Translations under genes and position numbers: made by a program
Notes under the pieces: model-generated
What the model was told of the DNA's origin: nothing
What the model saw: only the letters and a program-made list of their open reading frames with translations
The model's database searches: none
Source of the DNA: Heracleum sosnowskyi
Lineage: Eukaryota > Streptophyta > Magnoliopsida > Apiales > Apiaceae
Direction: 5' to 3'
Length of the DNA stretch: 64,000 nt
Assembly: GCA_030848705.1 (NCBI GenBank)
Contig: CM061238.1
Location: 57,575,133 to 57,639,132 of the forward strand
Shown: positions 32,078 through 44,676 of the stretch, piece after piece
Layout of the letters: every line of letters begins with the position of its first letter
Numbering within the stretch: position 1 is the first letter of the stretch

Positions 32078-34867
32078 AAACACATCTCCCTGCTATCAAT
32101 GAATCATTATTGCTTTTCTGAATAGTTGACAAAGTGATAGTGACAGTTTACTAAACAGGTCTAAAGGTGATGTGGAAGTGTACTTTGCATTGGAAACCAT
32201 TAAAATGGACATGGGGAATAAGGAAACATCCCAGTTTCTGTAATAACCCGAATTTTTGGAAAAATTTAAAACTTTTCTTATTATGATTAAGTGCATCAGT
32301 GAATAGTGAATTTGGTGGATGAATAGTGATTTTGAGAATTAACAAAGTTTTTCATGCCACCTATGTACGAGACGTAGTGTGGATATTCGGAAGTCATATT
32401 AGTGATCTACGGAGTAAATAAGTGAATGCAAAGACGATCGGAATTCAGAAATTCCAAATTTTATTTTGGGTGTAATATTCGACCGGGCAGCGAATTATAT
32501 ATTATTATATTCAAGAAATGAGATATTAAAATTGAGGATTTGAGGATTTAATATTTTGGAATTTTATTATTTTATTAAAGTCGATTTAAGGATTCGATTG
32601 TTGAAGGGAATAGCGAATAGTTACTATTCATTGCGAAAATCGCGTAGAGTTTTATTCGCTCTTTTGGGAAATATTTCGAACCGTTTCAAGGGGAACAAGG
32701 CGACATTTACATGATTAAATATAGACATGGAAGTAACATGTAACAAGATAAATACAAGGATTGCAACAATTGGATCATCCGTGTGAAAGGAAACGAACCA
32801 GTAAAGCAAAGCAGTCAAGCCACTTGCCCACCACTCTTGCATGTGTGACAAGTGTCAAGAGGACAATACACCAAGCCATGACTCACCATTTTTGTCTCTA
32901 AAAATCAGCATTTCCATTAATTGAACAAGGCAAGAAAAATCAAGAAACTCTCCCCCATTTTCCAGTTTTCGGCTCAGCTTGCACAAGGAGGAGAGAAAAA
33001 TTCATAACTCCAAAACTACTTGTCCTAAAATCACCGAATTTTAACCATAGCTTCTCCACTCCAGGGAAACCATTGTATCAAACTTTCATGGCCAACAAAG
33101 GAGCGTAGCCTAGTCAAATCCCTTCCCCAAGTTGGAGAACCCAAACTGTGCAGTTTGTGTCCAGCGGAAGGATGGGACTCAAAACCCTAGCTAGGAAGCT
33201 TTAAATGTGGCGATCTATAGCTCAAAAGAAAGCTTATGAAGAGCACAAGGTCTGGTAAAAAAGCTTAGAACCAAACTCTTGTTTTTCGATTTTATATGGA
33301 TTTTACAAAGTGATGATGAATAGTAACTTTTCATGATTCTTGATTTTGTTTCTTAAGGATTAAGCTTGGTAAGGTTTGTTCAAAGCTCAAGGAAGGATTA
33401 TATACCATTGTTAGTGTATATGAAGCACCAAGGAAGGTATAAAAACCCCTGCCCTTTTTGTTTATATGAGTTTTGAAATGGTTTTGATGTTTATGTAAAG
33501 TTAGGAGCATGAATTAAGCGATTAGATGAATTGTTGATTGAGTTTGGAGGATGGATTATGAATTTGCTTTGATGATTCATGGAGGATTTGACTGAGTGGA
33601 GGGTGTATAAGGTGGATGGTGAGTTTGGGATTGATTGGTATTGATTTGGTTGTGTTTTGGAAATGGAAAACGTTACGATTATAGCCGCCGTAATGCCCAT
33701 TTGATTTAAGGCTGTTTTGAGCAAGAATTACGAACTGGTATTGGAATATTTTTGAACAGAACTGACCATGACCATGTAGGTCTTGTTTTAAGGTTTGTTT
33801 TGGTATAAAGATCATGTCCATACGATTTACGGTTTAAGTGAAAAGTGAGTTTTAGTAAACGTCATTCGGAGGAACAACCCTTCTCTGGTCAGCCCTTTTG
33901 AGGCTATATTTGGACCACTTAGAAGCCATATTAAAATGTGAAACTTTGAGGAATAATACTAGAGACAGTTAGGAAGGCTCACGAAAACGATTCGGATTAA
34001 AAAGATTATTTTTCGATTTTATAACAATGTTTTAGTCGAGGTCGCGCAAGTGAAAACCACCAAGAACATGACTTAGAAACCAATGTTGTAAATGGTTAAG
34101 TATAACTTGGATTTGAGGATGGATTTCGAACCAAACTTATGATATAAGTATTTGACGAATAACATGGACTTAGTGTGACGCTAGAACGAGCTAGTAATTC
34201 CTTGGTTGTGTTTCGCTTACGTGTTTAAGCATTGAGTTATAAGTGGTTTATCGAGGGGATTAACCGTGTGTTTTCGTTTGACTTTGTCTAGATTGTCCGG
34301 CATCGTCGCGAACCCCTATCACTTCTCGAGCATCAGGCAAGTTTTCTAAATCTATACTTTGAAGTATTGATTATATATTACTGCTTTTGCCATGTGTGGA
34401 GTTATACAGTTTCGCGATACATGTTATATATATTGTATAAAATAGAGTTTGATTTGGTTTATATATGAGCTTGGAGATAAAGTAGTTATAAACCGGTGTA
34501 CCTTGTAGCTCTATAGATAAGAGCATGTTTATTGTTTCGACTCTAGACCGGGAGTTGATATTTTTGTTATATAGATAGTCGTGGAAACCCGGAGGGATTC
34601 CAGCGGCAGAGTACTATTCATCTTGAGGAATATTATTATTAAACATTATTTATGTTCCGGAAAGTATTTATTACTTGGAAATGATTTGATTATGGGCTTC
34701 TAAGCTAGATATGGGATATCAGCTATAAGCCAGGATTTTATATTTGCCCTAGGATAAGGGCGTGTGATTTTCTTGAAAGATCAGAAGGGATTATATTTGT
34801 ATATGATAAAGGTTATTTTCCGATAAAGATATCGGGTAACTGTTATTCGAGGGTTAATTATTTTATT

Positions 34868-35065
34868 TAAGAATATTATTTATTAATATTCATTTGAGGA
34901 TTATCGACTTACAGAATATTATTTATATTCATTTGAGGATTATTGACTTTAAGAATATTATTTATTAATATTCATTTTAATGAATATTATTTTCAAATAT
35001 TCATTTGAGGATTACTTACTTAAGGAATATTATTTTCAAATATTCATTTAAGATTTACTTATTTA
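34868..35065 (+). repeat. AT-rich degenerate tandem repeat in K
   Basis: A unit of about 40-45 bp containing GAATATTATTT and ATATTCATTTGAGGATTA is repeated four to five times with changes. Confidence 0.65.
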
Positions 35066-36944
35066 ATAGATATTATTAAGTATTCTTAAATCAAAAAGAG
35101 GTTCCCAAAATAATGTTTTCCATTTAAGTCCGTCTTTTAAGAGGATTTAAATGTTCGCTCAACTATCAAAAATATGGGAAACCTGATTTAAGTAACTGCT
35201 ATTCATTTTAAACTCTCAACTCAAAACTGTCAAGGGACAGATATTTTCTCAAAGCAATTTATTTGCTGCAAGTTAAATATTGTGCTACCACCTCAACGCT
35301 CGAGGGGTAAATTCATGGAACAAGTCGATATCCATTAACAAGCATCGCTTGGGAAATATTGGAGAATCTTCCTTTCCAACCTAGATACAACTACTGAGTG
35401 GAGTCGTATCAACAAGTATTACACTTGGGGAAAGGAAGACGATCTTTACGTTTCAGAGTCATGGATTTCATCTGAACTAGGAGCATGTGTAAGAGGTCGA
35501 GTCGCGCCGATCCATCACCTTATTGCCCCAAATGGGCCGGGAGATCCAGAAAGGCGGTAGACAATGTCAGGCTGTCGTGATACTTCCATCTACATGTAGA
35601 AAACATATATTTTGTTGTACAACCTACTACTGATCATAGTAAGGTTGGTACAACGGGCGCGGAGAAGGCTCCAGTATTGGTTCATCATCCAATTTGGATA
35701 TTCCTGCAACATGTATTGGGGTGAAGAACCAATCATGTTGGCAGGGGGTCGAAAAGTGTTTGGAAATGAAGTGACAATGAATCCTTGCAACTTCATCTTT
35801 TATTGTATGAGTATGACTCTGATAAAACCTGATTAAGGATATATATGCCTAAGTGGATTTTGGGTTACAGAAATATTATATTGATTTTCCTCGTAACTTC
35901 ATATTTTATATCATATGACTCTGTGGATACCTTACATAACAGGGGTTATGGTAAGGGAGTTGTTTATACTGAATCATCTTATAACTTCATCTTTTAAGTT
36001 ACACTACACCATAAATGGCCTACGGCAAGCCCTGAAAACTGTTGGCATATGTCCAAAATATGTTGCTGTAGGCCCAAAAATTGCAAAGCCAACACTTTTT
36101 TTGTGTTGGTTTTTTTGATGTTAGCTTTGGGGTCTATGCCAACATTATCCTCCTCTATGGCAACATGAGTTTTGGTGTTGTAATAGACTGCTATGGCAAC
36201 AATATTTTTACCCTATACCAACAAAATATCTATGTTGCCTTTGTGTTATATTTTCAGTAAAATGAAGTGGGACCCACCGTTGGCCCACAAAGTGGGCCCC
36301 ACCTGTGGGGTTCAATGTGGGTACAATTTGGGATCCAGTGTGGGTCCCACATTTATGCCAACACAATTTTTAGCTCTAGCAACATTTCATTATACATTAT
36401 TTGTTCTATTTGCCAACACTTTATAGCATCAATAGCAACAGTTTTCTATTTACAATTAAAAACACACAATCTGTATATATAAATACCAGACCCAACCAAA
36501 TCAACAACACATCATGTTTTTTCATTCCCACCAAATAACATCAGACTACATAATAATCCAAACTTACAATCTAGATTCAACCACAAATTCAACTAACTAG
36601 AAAAGTATCTCCAAACACAATCTTCAACCAACTAGATTAGTATCTCCAAACACAATATTACAATAAAAATAAACTCATTTTTGTCATTAACTGAAAGCCT
36701 CTCTTATATCTCTCCACGAGTCTCATTTTTTGTCATGATAGACCTGCAACACAACAGAAAATATTGTTCAATAAAAATGAACTAAAGAAGCACCGAGAAC
36801 TTTTTTTTAATTCTCTTACATGTGTCGCTTGAATGTGTCGGCTCTACAAAAAATAGAGATTATCTTTATTGAAGAAAACGATGGAGCTTAGGCCTGGAAC
36901 TTGACCAAATTAATTACACAATGCCTTTAACATGATTTACTTAC

Positions 36945-37043
36945 AGTTGCACCCTCGAATGTTCCTTGTTCAGATCCTGCTTGTTTGGCGTTTGGGATAA
37001 CAAGATTCCTTTCTTTTGCTTTCCTAAGAAGTTGAGAGAGAAC
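36945..37043 (-). pseudogene. POLD1: Captured exon of DNA polymerase delta catalytic subunit
   Basis: A 99-bp (33-codon) exon between an acceptor (CCTCAG) and a donor (GTAAGT). It reads VLSQLLRKAKERN and then NAKQAGSEQGTFEGAT, which I recognise as the segment before the catalytic region of plant POLD1. The exon is in frame and free of stops, and its intron borders are preserved, so the fragment came from genomic DNA. Confidence 0.8.
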
Positions 37044-37133
37044 CTGAGGATAGAGTTAATATTCAAAGTTTAAATGCAGCATATAATACTCAACCACAGC
37101 CACTGATACATTGTTGTTTTTTATTAAAATAAC

Positions 37134-37176
37134 CTTGATGCTTGCCCTCTGGAGAGAAGAAACGAGATAGGGACAC
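37134..37176 (-). pseudogene. POLD1: Captured upstream exon of DNA polymerase delta
   Basis: A 43-bp piece reads (G)VPISFLLSRGQ and then, with one base missing, the SIK that precedes VLSQLLRK in the family. It is separated from the next exon by a 90-bp intron (37044-37133) with GT..AG ends. The order of the two exons is the natural one. Confidence 0.7.
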
Positions 37177-37245
37177 CTAATATAGAATCACCTTTTTTAT
37201 TTATGTACGAGAATGCTATACACAGAGGTTAATTTTAATACTGAC

Positions 37246-37296
37246 CTTGAAGATGATCATGACAGTAATGATGACCAGCCAAGATAGAGCATAAAC
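37246..37296 (-). pseudogene. Captured callose synthase exon
   Basis: A 51-bp exon, 17 codons (VYALSWLVIITVMIIFK), is bounded by CTACAG and a GTCAGT donor. It is a transmembrane segment near the callose synthase (glucan synthase-like) C-terminus and follows the exon at 37699 across a 402-bp intron, in the right order. Confidence 0.75.
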
Positions 37297-37698
37297 CTGT
37301 AGATCGGAATATTTAATAAGATGTCAGTTAAATAATTCATGATATTAGTGGTGACCACAAGTGAGTGTATGCAAGTTAGATTAAATTATTACCACTCCCT
37401 TTATTACATGAATAGAATCCTTAACCATATGGAGTCAAGTTATAGAATGCCATAATTCAAATTTAATATGAAAATATTGCTTTTGTTTGACCAATTATTG
37501 TCACTTTAAAGTTAAAAGATAATGAATGACAAAAGTTACAAGGACTATGTCATTGTCAGCTATTACTGATGATATTTTTATGATCCCGGCAGTAGGATTT
37601 CAAGTATTTGTAGAATCCAGTACTTTAAACATCACATAAAAAGGAATCGTTGATCATAAAAAAGAAACAAGAATTAAGTACAGATTGAAAATACATAC

Positions 37699-37935
37699 CA
37701 TGATGCTTTTGTCATTACTGGCCACATGCAGATGATAAACAATTCCATACTGGTAAATGAAGAAGCAGATAAAAAGAATAATTTCAGCCAGTTGTCCAAT
37801 CAATCCAGTACATCGAAGGTTCTCTTGTTCCTCTGCCCACCAGGATTCCCAACTTCTGACTGCTGGAATACCGATACCACCATGTTGACTTATCCACTTT
37901 GACCAATCATCATAGTCTTCTACTACATTTGGCTT
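37699..37935 (-). pseudogene. Captured callose synthase exon, C-terminal region
   Basis: The minus strand reads DDWSKWISQHGGIG, then SWESWWAEEQENL and ICFFIYQYGIVYHL, before a GTATGT donor. These are diagnostic callose synthase segments that precede the last transmembrane helices. The upstream (right) limit is approximate. The frame is open. Confidence 0.85.
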
Positions 37936-38140
37936 TAATAATTGTTCTTAACATACAAATTAAAACATTGTTTTCTATCCTAAATCCTGCCAAGTAAATT
38001 ACTCAATAACTATTAGATTTTATTAGATTTTGAGTGTGACAATGTATCTCTAGCGTGACTATGTATCTCTAGCGTTAACTATATATATCATAGCATGTTT
38101 CTTATGTAACACAATTTGTGGTGTTGTGCTGTATGCGTAC

Positions 38141-38313
38141 CTGCACAAAGCCAGATGCTGAATAGATCAGAAGATCAGTGTATGAAGAGTAGTCATAATG
38201 CAGTCTCCTAATAGGATTGTTGAAATAAGTGTTGATAATGTCATTGCTGCCTGCTACTACAACAAACAGGTTGTTGCTCAATATTGTGCTTGTTGTCTCA
38301 GCCCCCACTGCCA
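38141..38313 (-). pseudogene. Captured GDSL esterase/lipase exon
   Basis: The minus strand reads STILSNNLFVVVAGSNDI and then NTYFNNPIRRLHYD, YTDLLIYSASGFVQ, before a GTACGC donor. The AGSNDI block and the YTDLL...SA segment are characteristic of plant GDSL lipases. The catalytic Ser block is not included. The right limit is approximate. Confidence 0.8.
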
Positions 38314-38926
38314 ATCAAGAATTACAAGGTCATTAACCAATTCAATCTTTTCGACTGCTAAAACTATTAAAGTACAGAACATAAAATTAAAACACATCTC
38401 CTTGTCGAAAACCTTTACTACAGTGAAACTAGTCCCATCCACCGCAATAAAACCTTTCAAACAATGTACTTCAAAATGCCCAAACAAAACAAATCAAAAA
38501 TGAAAAACAAAACAAATCATATAGATATAAATTGCAAATATTTCTCCTTCTGCTCATACATAAACACAAAACAAATCGAAAATAAAAAACAATATAACCA
38601 AATAGAAAGAGGAATACCTATAAATCGAAGCCCTCAAACCAAGTTGCAGAGGCCCTAATTTTGAACCCAAATCAGCCCTAATTCAAATCGAAGAGAACCC
38701 AATTCAGCCCTGAGATAAAGAGATAAAACATAAAATAATCAATTAATCAATTTGAACTCTTAATTTAGAACCTATTTGAACCCAAACCTAAGCCCTAATT
38801 GAAGACGCCCCAGAACCGAAAAAATCGTAAGTCCAAGAAGTCCAGAGTCGGTGATTGAAGTAGTCAGGAACACAAACGAGAAAGAGAGAAAGACAGAGAG
38901 AGGGCAACTGAAGTAGTCGGAACACT

Positions 38927-38956
38927 AGAGAGAGAGAGAGAGAGAGAGGGAGAGAA

Positions 38957-38987
<31 letters not shown>

Positions 38988-39013
38988 GAGAGAGGGAGAG
39001 AGAGAGAGAGAGA
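38927..39013. repeat. (GA)n microsatellite within the CACTA element
   Basis: Almost pure AG dinucleotide with a few GGG interruptions. Confidence 0.95.
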
Positions 39014-40390
39014 ACCTCTGAGACTGAGAGTGCAAAAGAAAATATGTATTTTTGTCGAGGCAAAAAACAGAGCGGTCTAAAGACTAAAAGAGAAAAAAAA
39101 AGCGGTCTTTTTGCCGCTACAAACTTTTTCATCTTTTTCTGTGCTAGAAACTAGTATATATATTTAGATTATATTTCATGATTATAAAAGTATATTTAGA
39201 AAAAAAGATTATTCAGTTTAAATTTTTTAAAAAATGTTTTACGGATAATAAAAATATAATTATTTATCTCAAATAACGGTTTAATTGTTTTTAATTAAAA
39301 TCCATTTTATTTCGTATTTTCTTAATTTTTAAAAAAAATTCTTAAGTATTTTCATTCAAATTAATTAATTTTCATGTTAAATAAAAATATATTAATATTT
39401 AAATATTTATAATATAATAAATATTTTTAATAATGTCAAATATGAAAATTTTATTATCTTAGTAATATTTTAGAAAAAAAACTCTTTCATTTTAATTTTC
39501 ATGTCAAATAAAAATAAATATGTTTAATTTTAATTAAAAATAAATAAAATTCTGCTTATTTGATAACTATGGCAACATATTTGTTACATATGGCAACATG
39601 TAAACACTTTGATTCTACAGCAACATATTTATTGTGCCTAAGCCAACATTAAAATAACAATGTTGTAATAGCCAAAAATATGCATAGCAAAGCCAACATA
39701 ATCAAAGGCAACATGAGCTCAAATTGTTGTAGTAGGCCATTTATGGTGTAGTGTTATATGTTGGTATTCTGCTTACATAGCAGATAATTTTTGGAAAGGT
39801 TATATTGGTTTACTTTGAAACGTCACCTTTTATATTATACTAGAACTTTGTTCATAGTATGAATACCGAAAGTTTGCAGAATATTATGGAAATGATATTT
39901 GAAATACAACAATGGTACTATTTTTGGAATACCTCCCGATAAGGGAATAATTTCAGTATCGAGATATTTTGACAAATTATTGTCTTATACCCGCTTTATT
40001 TCTGGGTTGAATTAAAGGCATAATTATGTCATACTTTCATTACCTTGCTGAGCTATCGCTCACTCTTGCTATTATTTTATATATATTATATAGCAGCGAA
40101 GCAGGATGCCAATGGGACGGCACATACCTCGCAAGGCGTTTCCATAAACAGTTTCCAGCAGTGTTCCCGAGAGTAGTACGAACCAATCGAATCAGGCTAC
40201 GGCTTTTGGCATTCAACTTATGTATAGACATGAATGGTATTAGAGGATTGTGAGCATTAGAAGGCTAAGTTGGTAATGTAACAATACTTAGAAATTGTAT
40301 CAGTAACAGATTCAAAAGACATTTGGGTATTATAATAAAAGTTATTTATTCCGCAGTTGTTGTATTGTGTCGTTTCTGAGACTCTAACCT

Positions 40391-40408
40391 GTGTGTGTGT
40401 GTGTGAGA
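40391..40408. repeat. Short (TG)n tract in K
   Basis: Nine or so TG units near the 3' end of the solo LTR. Confidence 0.8.
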
Positions 40409-41002
40409 CATATGTTGTGGGGTCATGAGCAGGTAAATTATGAATGGTGTGAGTATTACAGGTAAGGCAAGGAGTACATGGCTTGTGACAACCCTAAATC
40501 CCTGACCCCGGATTTGGGGCTGTTACAGTTTCCAATTGGGCTCTTGGGAGTGATCATAATAAGCATGAAGACAAAAGCAAGGATCTCCAAGGACCACTGG
40601 ACAAAGGGATGAAAAGCAAACTATTGGCGGTTACCTTTAGTGTACTTTAGTGTAGCCAAAAATAGCTTTGTAAACTTGGGAATATATATAACCAAGTGTA
40701 GCAGTTAAAATAAGAGTAAGAGAAGAAAAACAAATAGATTGTATTTGCTATCTTTGAGAGCATACTTCTCTACACTCTTGTAACTGAGCAGCTGTGTACA
40801 TTTTGTATCACAGATTATTTCCGTAATAAAAATCATTTCAGTTGGATCATCAAACAATCCAACTGAAATTATATATGTGCTTGTGATTTTTACATTAAGT
40901 TCAGTTTTTATTTGTAAGTTGTTTTTAAGTTTAAGAAATATCAAGAATTGTATTCAACCCCCCTTCTACAATTCTGTTAGGTCATTTGGGATTAACATAA
41001 TC

Positions 41003-41203
41003 AAAAGGTAATCATATGGTAATCAACTGGTAATCAAATGATAATCAAATGGTATTCAATTGGTAACCAAAAGGTAATCATATGGTAATCAACTGGTAAT
41101 CAAATGATAATCAAATGGTATTCATATTGGTAACCAAAAGGTAATCATATGGTAATCAACTGGTAATCAAATGATAATCAAATTGTATTCAATTGGTAAC
41201 AAG
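41003..41203. repeat. 66-67 bp tandem repeat, three copies
   Basis: Each unit is built from 11-bp variants of GGTAATCAAAT (for example GGTAATCATAT, GGTAATCAACT), giving a two-level repeat. It begins right beside the end of copia-B. Confidence 0.9.
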
Positions 41204-42885
41204 TTTCAAGATATACATTTCTGTTCAAAGAATAAGATTAAGCAATTGAATTGGAACTTCCGGTAAGACGGTATGAGCTATACGGGTGATCAGCCACGTA
41301 AAGCTCCAGGCCATGTTTTCACAAGGTCCTAACATTCAGGATCCATAGGCACACATTGGCCTTAAAATACATACATACATAAGTAACCAGGATTGTCGCC
41401 ACGGTCAAAGTTCGTTCCATTCATAAGTAATTCAACAAAAGGGGTTAGATGAACAAGAAGCTTTCAACATTTCCAATAATCATTTCAGGCTATAAGCTAA
41501 TTCAAGATTTTATTGCAAGGATTTAAAGAATGAATAATTGAAAGGCATGGTAAGTAAGTGAGCAAAGAAATAAGTAAGCTTCGGGTATCAAAACTTAATA
41601 GAGGTCAACAAAGTATAAGTCAAGGGAAAAGGCTTATATGAACAAAGCAAAGGTAAAGGAACAATTGTAAGTTTTATATGAAAGAACAAGGTAAAAAGGG
41701 TACAATAACATGATATAGAGAACAATTGCATAATGGTAAGTAAAGGATAGGTAAAAGTAGGACGTATACTTGCAATAAAATTCAAAGGTAACATTCGCAT
41801 CATAACTTAAGAGAAACTACCACTTGAACAATAAGTGGAGGGAATAGACACTTGCCTTAAGTAGAAAATATCTCAATATCTGAATCTCAGGGTTCCAACT
41901 TCACTTCCACTGGCTCTTTGCCTAGCCTTCTACTGGAACCTATACAAGAATATAATATCGTCTTAGTCTTTATCCCTTAGTACCTCATCTTGGTTTACGT
42001 ATTTCTAAGTACTTCTACCCCATCGTTATACAATCATATATTCTTATATATATATAACCAAGTAATTACTTAAGAAGCACATAATACTTTACGACTTAAT
42101 TAACATTCAAACATGTAGTCACTTAACGACATCACATGACATCCTTAACACTTAATCACATAAGCCATGTATACGCACCTCATAAATCAATTTACGATTA
42201 AGTTTCGATTTAACTAATTAAAACCCAATCCTAATTGCTAAAGCAATACAAAGTCTAATTAAAGACGTCCACATAAATCCAACATAATATATACTTATTC
42301 AATTGACGACAACCTATCTCAATTAGAGTTTAACTAAACAAGTAGCATAAAAGTGACCATGTATACCACTTAAGATAAATAAAACTATGACATTACAACA
42401 CTATCACCACCACTTCCTCCTTTCTTCCTTTCTCTCTTCTTTCTTTTCTCTCCTCCTCGGCCTCTCGGCCTTTCTCCCTTTTCTCAATCTCTCTCGGCAT
42501 TATATATACTAACACCAACCACACACAGGAACAAGTACACACACACAAGAACACAATGGTGAACACATTTTAAAAGACTACGCACACACATACATACACT
42601 AACTCAAATTACACAACCTTTGCAAAAACACACATTACCGAAGTTTACATTTTTAAACCACACGCACACTTTTAAAATCACTCTTTTAGTCACTCACACC
42701 CTCACACACACCATATATTTTGAAAGAAACACTCACACGGAAATAAATAATTTTCTAAAACAAGACACAATCACACTAAACACATTTTATGAAAATGACA
42801 CTCTTCCTTTGTAAATACATTCTCAAGAACTTAGTTTTAAAAGAACTCACACCGAAATTACATTTTTAAACTAACACACAACTAA

Positions 42886-42972
42886 GAACACATTTTGAAA
42901 ATACACACACCTATGAACACATTTTGAAAATACACACACCTATGAACACATTTTGAAAATACACACACCTAT
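42886..42972. repeat. 29-bp tandem repeat, three copies
   Basis: Three consecutive units start GAACACATTTTGAAAATACA at 42886, 42915 and 42944. It lies in a CA-rich tract. Confidence 0.9.
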
Positions 42973-44676
42973 TCCCTCAAAATCCCATTTTAAATCACAC
43001 TCCCATACTCAAAGTTTTTAAATCAATTCCTTCCCCTCCAACTCCATCTCTGTCTCGGCTCACCCTCAACCTCTCACCATTTCTTCCTCTCGGCCTCTCT
43101 CCCTCACTCGACCTCTCTCCCCCTCTCGGCTTCTCCCCCTTTCTCGGCTTCTCTCCCTCTCTCGCGCCCTGTCTCTCTCTTTCTCTTACTAACCTCCTTC
43201 CACCTTAACTCCCATCTTCCAAACCATAAACCATTTCAATCTCAACCCAAAGTTCAATCAACGAATTTTCAATTGTAACTAACATCTATAATATAAATAA
43301 AAATCATACTTTCTCTTAAACTAACATGCAACTCACAATACACTTAATTAACATATATACAAGTTCTATTTCATCTCGAAATTAATAACCCATCAAACTT
43401 TAATACCAAAATCACTAAGATCTTCAAGAATCCCTTACATGTAACAAATAAAATTATAAATTCCTACTACTCATATCACATACAACATATATACTCAATA
43501 AAAAATCGAAGCCCATTATCAAACTTTGATCCAAATCATCATGGATCACAAAATTAGTGACATGCATCAATCTCTATCACCTAATTAAACAAAATACACT
43601 TGAGTTCAACTTGTAAATATAAAAATCAAGACCATGGCTCACAAGGATCATTGCCAATGGTCGGGTTTCTTCTCGGATGAGCCCAAAATGATGGATCTCA
43701 CCGAGAATCATCCCTATTACAAATAATCAACCATTGCATGTAAGTTTTACACAAAAAGGAAGAAGAATCCGAAAAGTTCCGAATTTAAAATTGAATCAAA
43801 ACTTAAAATTGACACAAGAAGGTTGTAGAGATTAGAGAGAGCGGTATTTTGGTTACTCGCACTTGAATTTTGGTGAAGAGAAACAAGGGTTTTCGGGAGT
43901 TTAATCTTTGAAGAAATGAAGAGCAAATAGAGAGAGTTGGAGAAGAAGAGGGCCGGGGGAGAGAAGAAAAAAAAAAGAACGGGAGTGTGGGGTGAGGAGG
44001 TGGGGGTGGGGGTTTTATAGGGGAAATAAAGTAGAATAAAAGTAACTACTTTTTGGTTATTTAAGGAATTAAATTATTAAATGACAAAATGCCCAATTAA
44101 ATAAAATACTAAAATGATAAAAATCAAGGGCTATTATGTAAATTCCTAATCCCACTTCTAGATCAAGTAGAAATATTATTCTACAAATAACTTTTGTAGA
44201 TTAGATAAATAAAATTGCATTTACAAAGAAATAATCAAATAAAATGTCTTTTAATCCCAAAATAATTTTAAATAGAATTTTACCACTCACTATGTAAATA
44301 AATAAATTACCCATTGAAAATAAAAATCTAGAGGGTGTATCATTTCTCAAAATAATTAATTAAAATAACTAAGTGGTTATAAAATTTAAATCATGAGTTT
44401 AAAACTAAAATAAAATAAAAATAATGCTAATAAATATTCTATGCTACTAATTAAATAATTTAGCATACTCTAAATTTAATATAAATATTATATGACTTAA
44501 ATAAATTTATAGAGCACTTAAATAAAATTTAGAAACCACATACACAATTAACTAATTACTCACAAAGTGCTTAATTCACAAATTTAGTCACATAACAATT
44601 ATTGCACATAATAAACACATAACAATAAAATGCACTTATCATTAAAATATCTAAGTAAAAATTTCGAATCGTTACA

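Larger units (their letters stand above)
36002..39753. mobile_element. Non-autonomous CACTA (En/Spm-like) transposon with captured gene pieces
   Basis: The 22-bp terminal inverted repeats begin CACTACACCATAAATGGCC (36002-36023 and 39732-39753) and are identical. The 3-bp target duplication is TTA (35999-36001 and 39754-39756). Subterminal regions hold many copies of GGCAACA/TGTTGGC in both orientations (36040-36240 and 39560-39720), typical of CACTA elements. There is no transposase. Pieces of three unrelated plant genes lie inside, all readable on the minus strand. Confidence 0.92.
32239..40527 (+). mobile_element. K, solo LTR of the J family, carrying a CACTA insertion
   Basis: It starts TGTAATAACCCG and ends GGGGCTGTTACA. 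It is flanked by GTTTC at 32234-32238 and 40528-40532, so it is a complete insertion product. No primer-binding site, polypurine tract or internal domain is present, hence a solo LTR. Without the CACTA element it is about 4.5 kb. Blocks shared with J include the first 12 bases, GAATAGTTACTATTCA near 32612, and the terminal CCCTGACCCCGGAT. Except for the CACTA cargo no gene is seen. Confidence 0.85.
30116..40997 (+). mobile_element. Copia-B, 3' end only, interrupted by K
   Basis: Contains the end of the aORF, the polypurine tract and a 3' LTR of the same family as copia-A, in plus orientation. Gag and pol are absent; the left end joins gypsy-I. The LTR is split by the solo LTR K. Confidence 0.85.
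31659..40997 (+). mobile_element. 3' LTR of copia-B (two parts, about 1045 bp net)
   Basis: The first part is 31659-32238 and the second 40528-40997, joined across the K insertion with the duplicated GTTTC. It starts TGTTAGGAATATG and ends GGATTAACA, matching the reversed copia-A LTR. TCAACG/CGTTGA cores start at 31733, 31763, 31780, 31958, 31981, 32004, 32026, 32048 and 32072. The second part has a TATATATA box between CTTGG and CCAAG near 40677-40698, and the U5 hairpin at 40944-40975 with 9-bp arms. Confidence 0.92.
40998..44676 (-). mobile_element. L, large LTR or LTR-like sequence cut by copia-B
   Basis: In minus reading the edge at 44676 starts TGTAACGATTCGAAATTTT, a typical plant gypsy LTR start, and CTATAAAA at 44013-44020 is a TATA candidate. 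The far end is lost at the copia-B junction. It has no ORF over about 85 codons, but carries pyrimidine-rich CTCTCGGCC stretches at 42415-42500 and 43020-43190, CA-rich stretches, and two tandem repeats. Element type and left border are uncertain. Confidence 0.5.

Noticed and set aside
33491..33821. Minus-strand frames of 77 and 99 codons in K
   Set aside because: They lie inside an LTR and are low-complexity Ser/His/Asn-rich, without similarity to anything I know.
37699..38313. A functional callose synthase or GDSL lipase gene
   Set aside because: Only isolated exons are present, from different genes, within transposon ends and without the catalytic regions.
38788..39132. Minus-strand frame with a long Ser/Leu run
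   Set aside because: It is a translation of the (GA)n microsatellite.
41003..41203. CRISPR-like array
   Set aside because: Head-to-tail repeats without unique spacers, in plant DNA.
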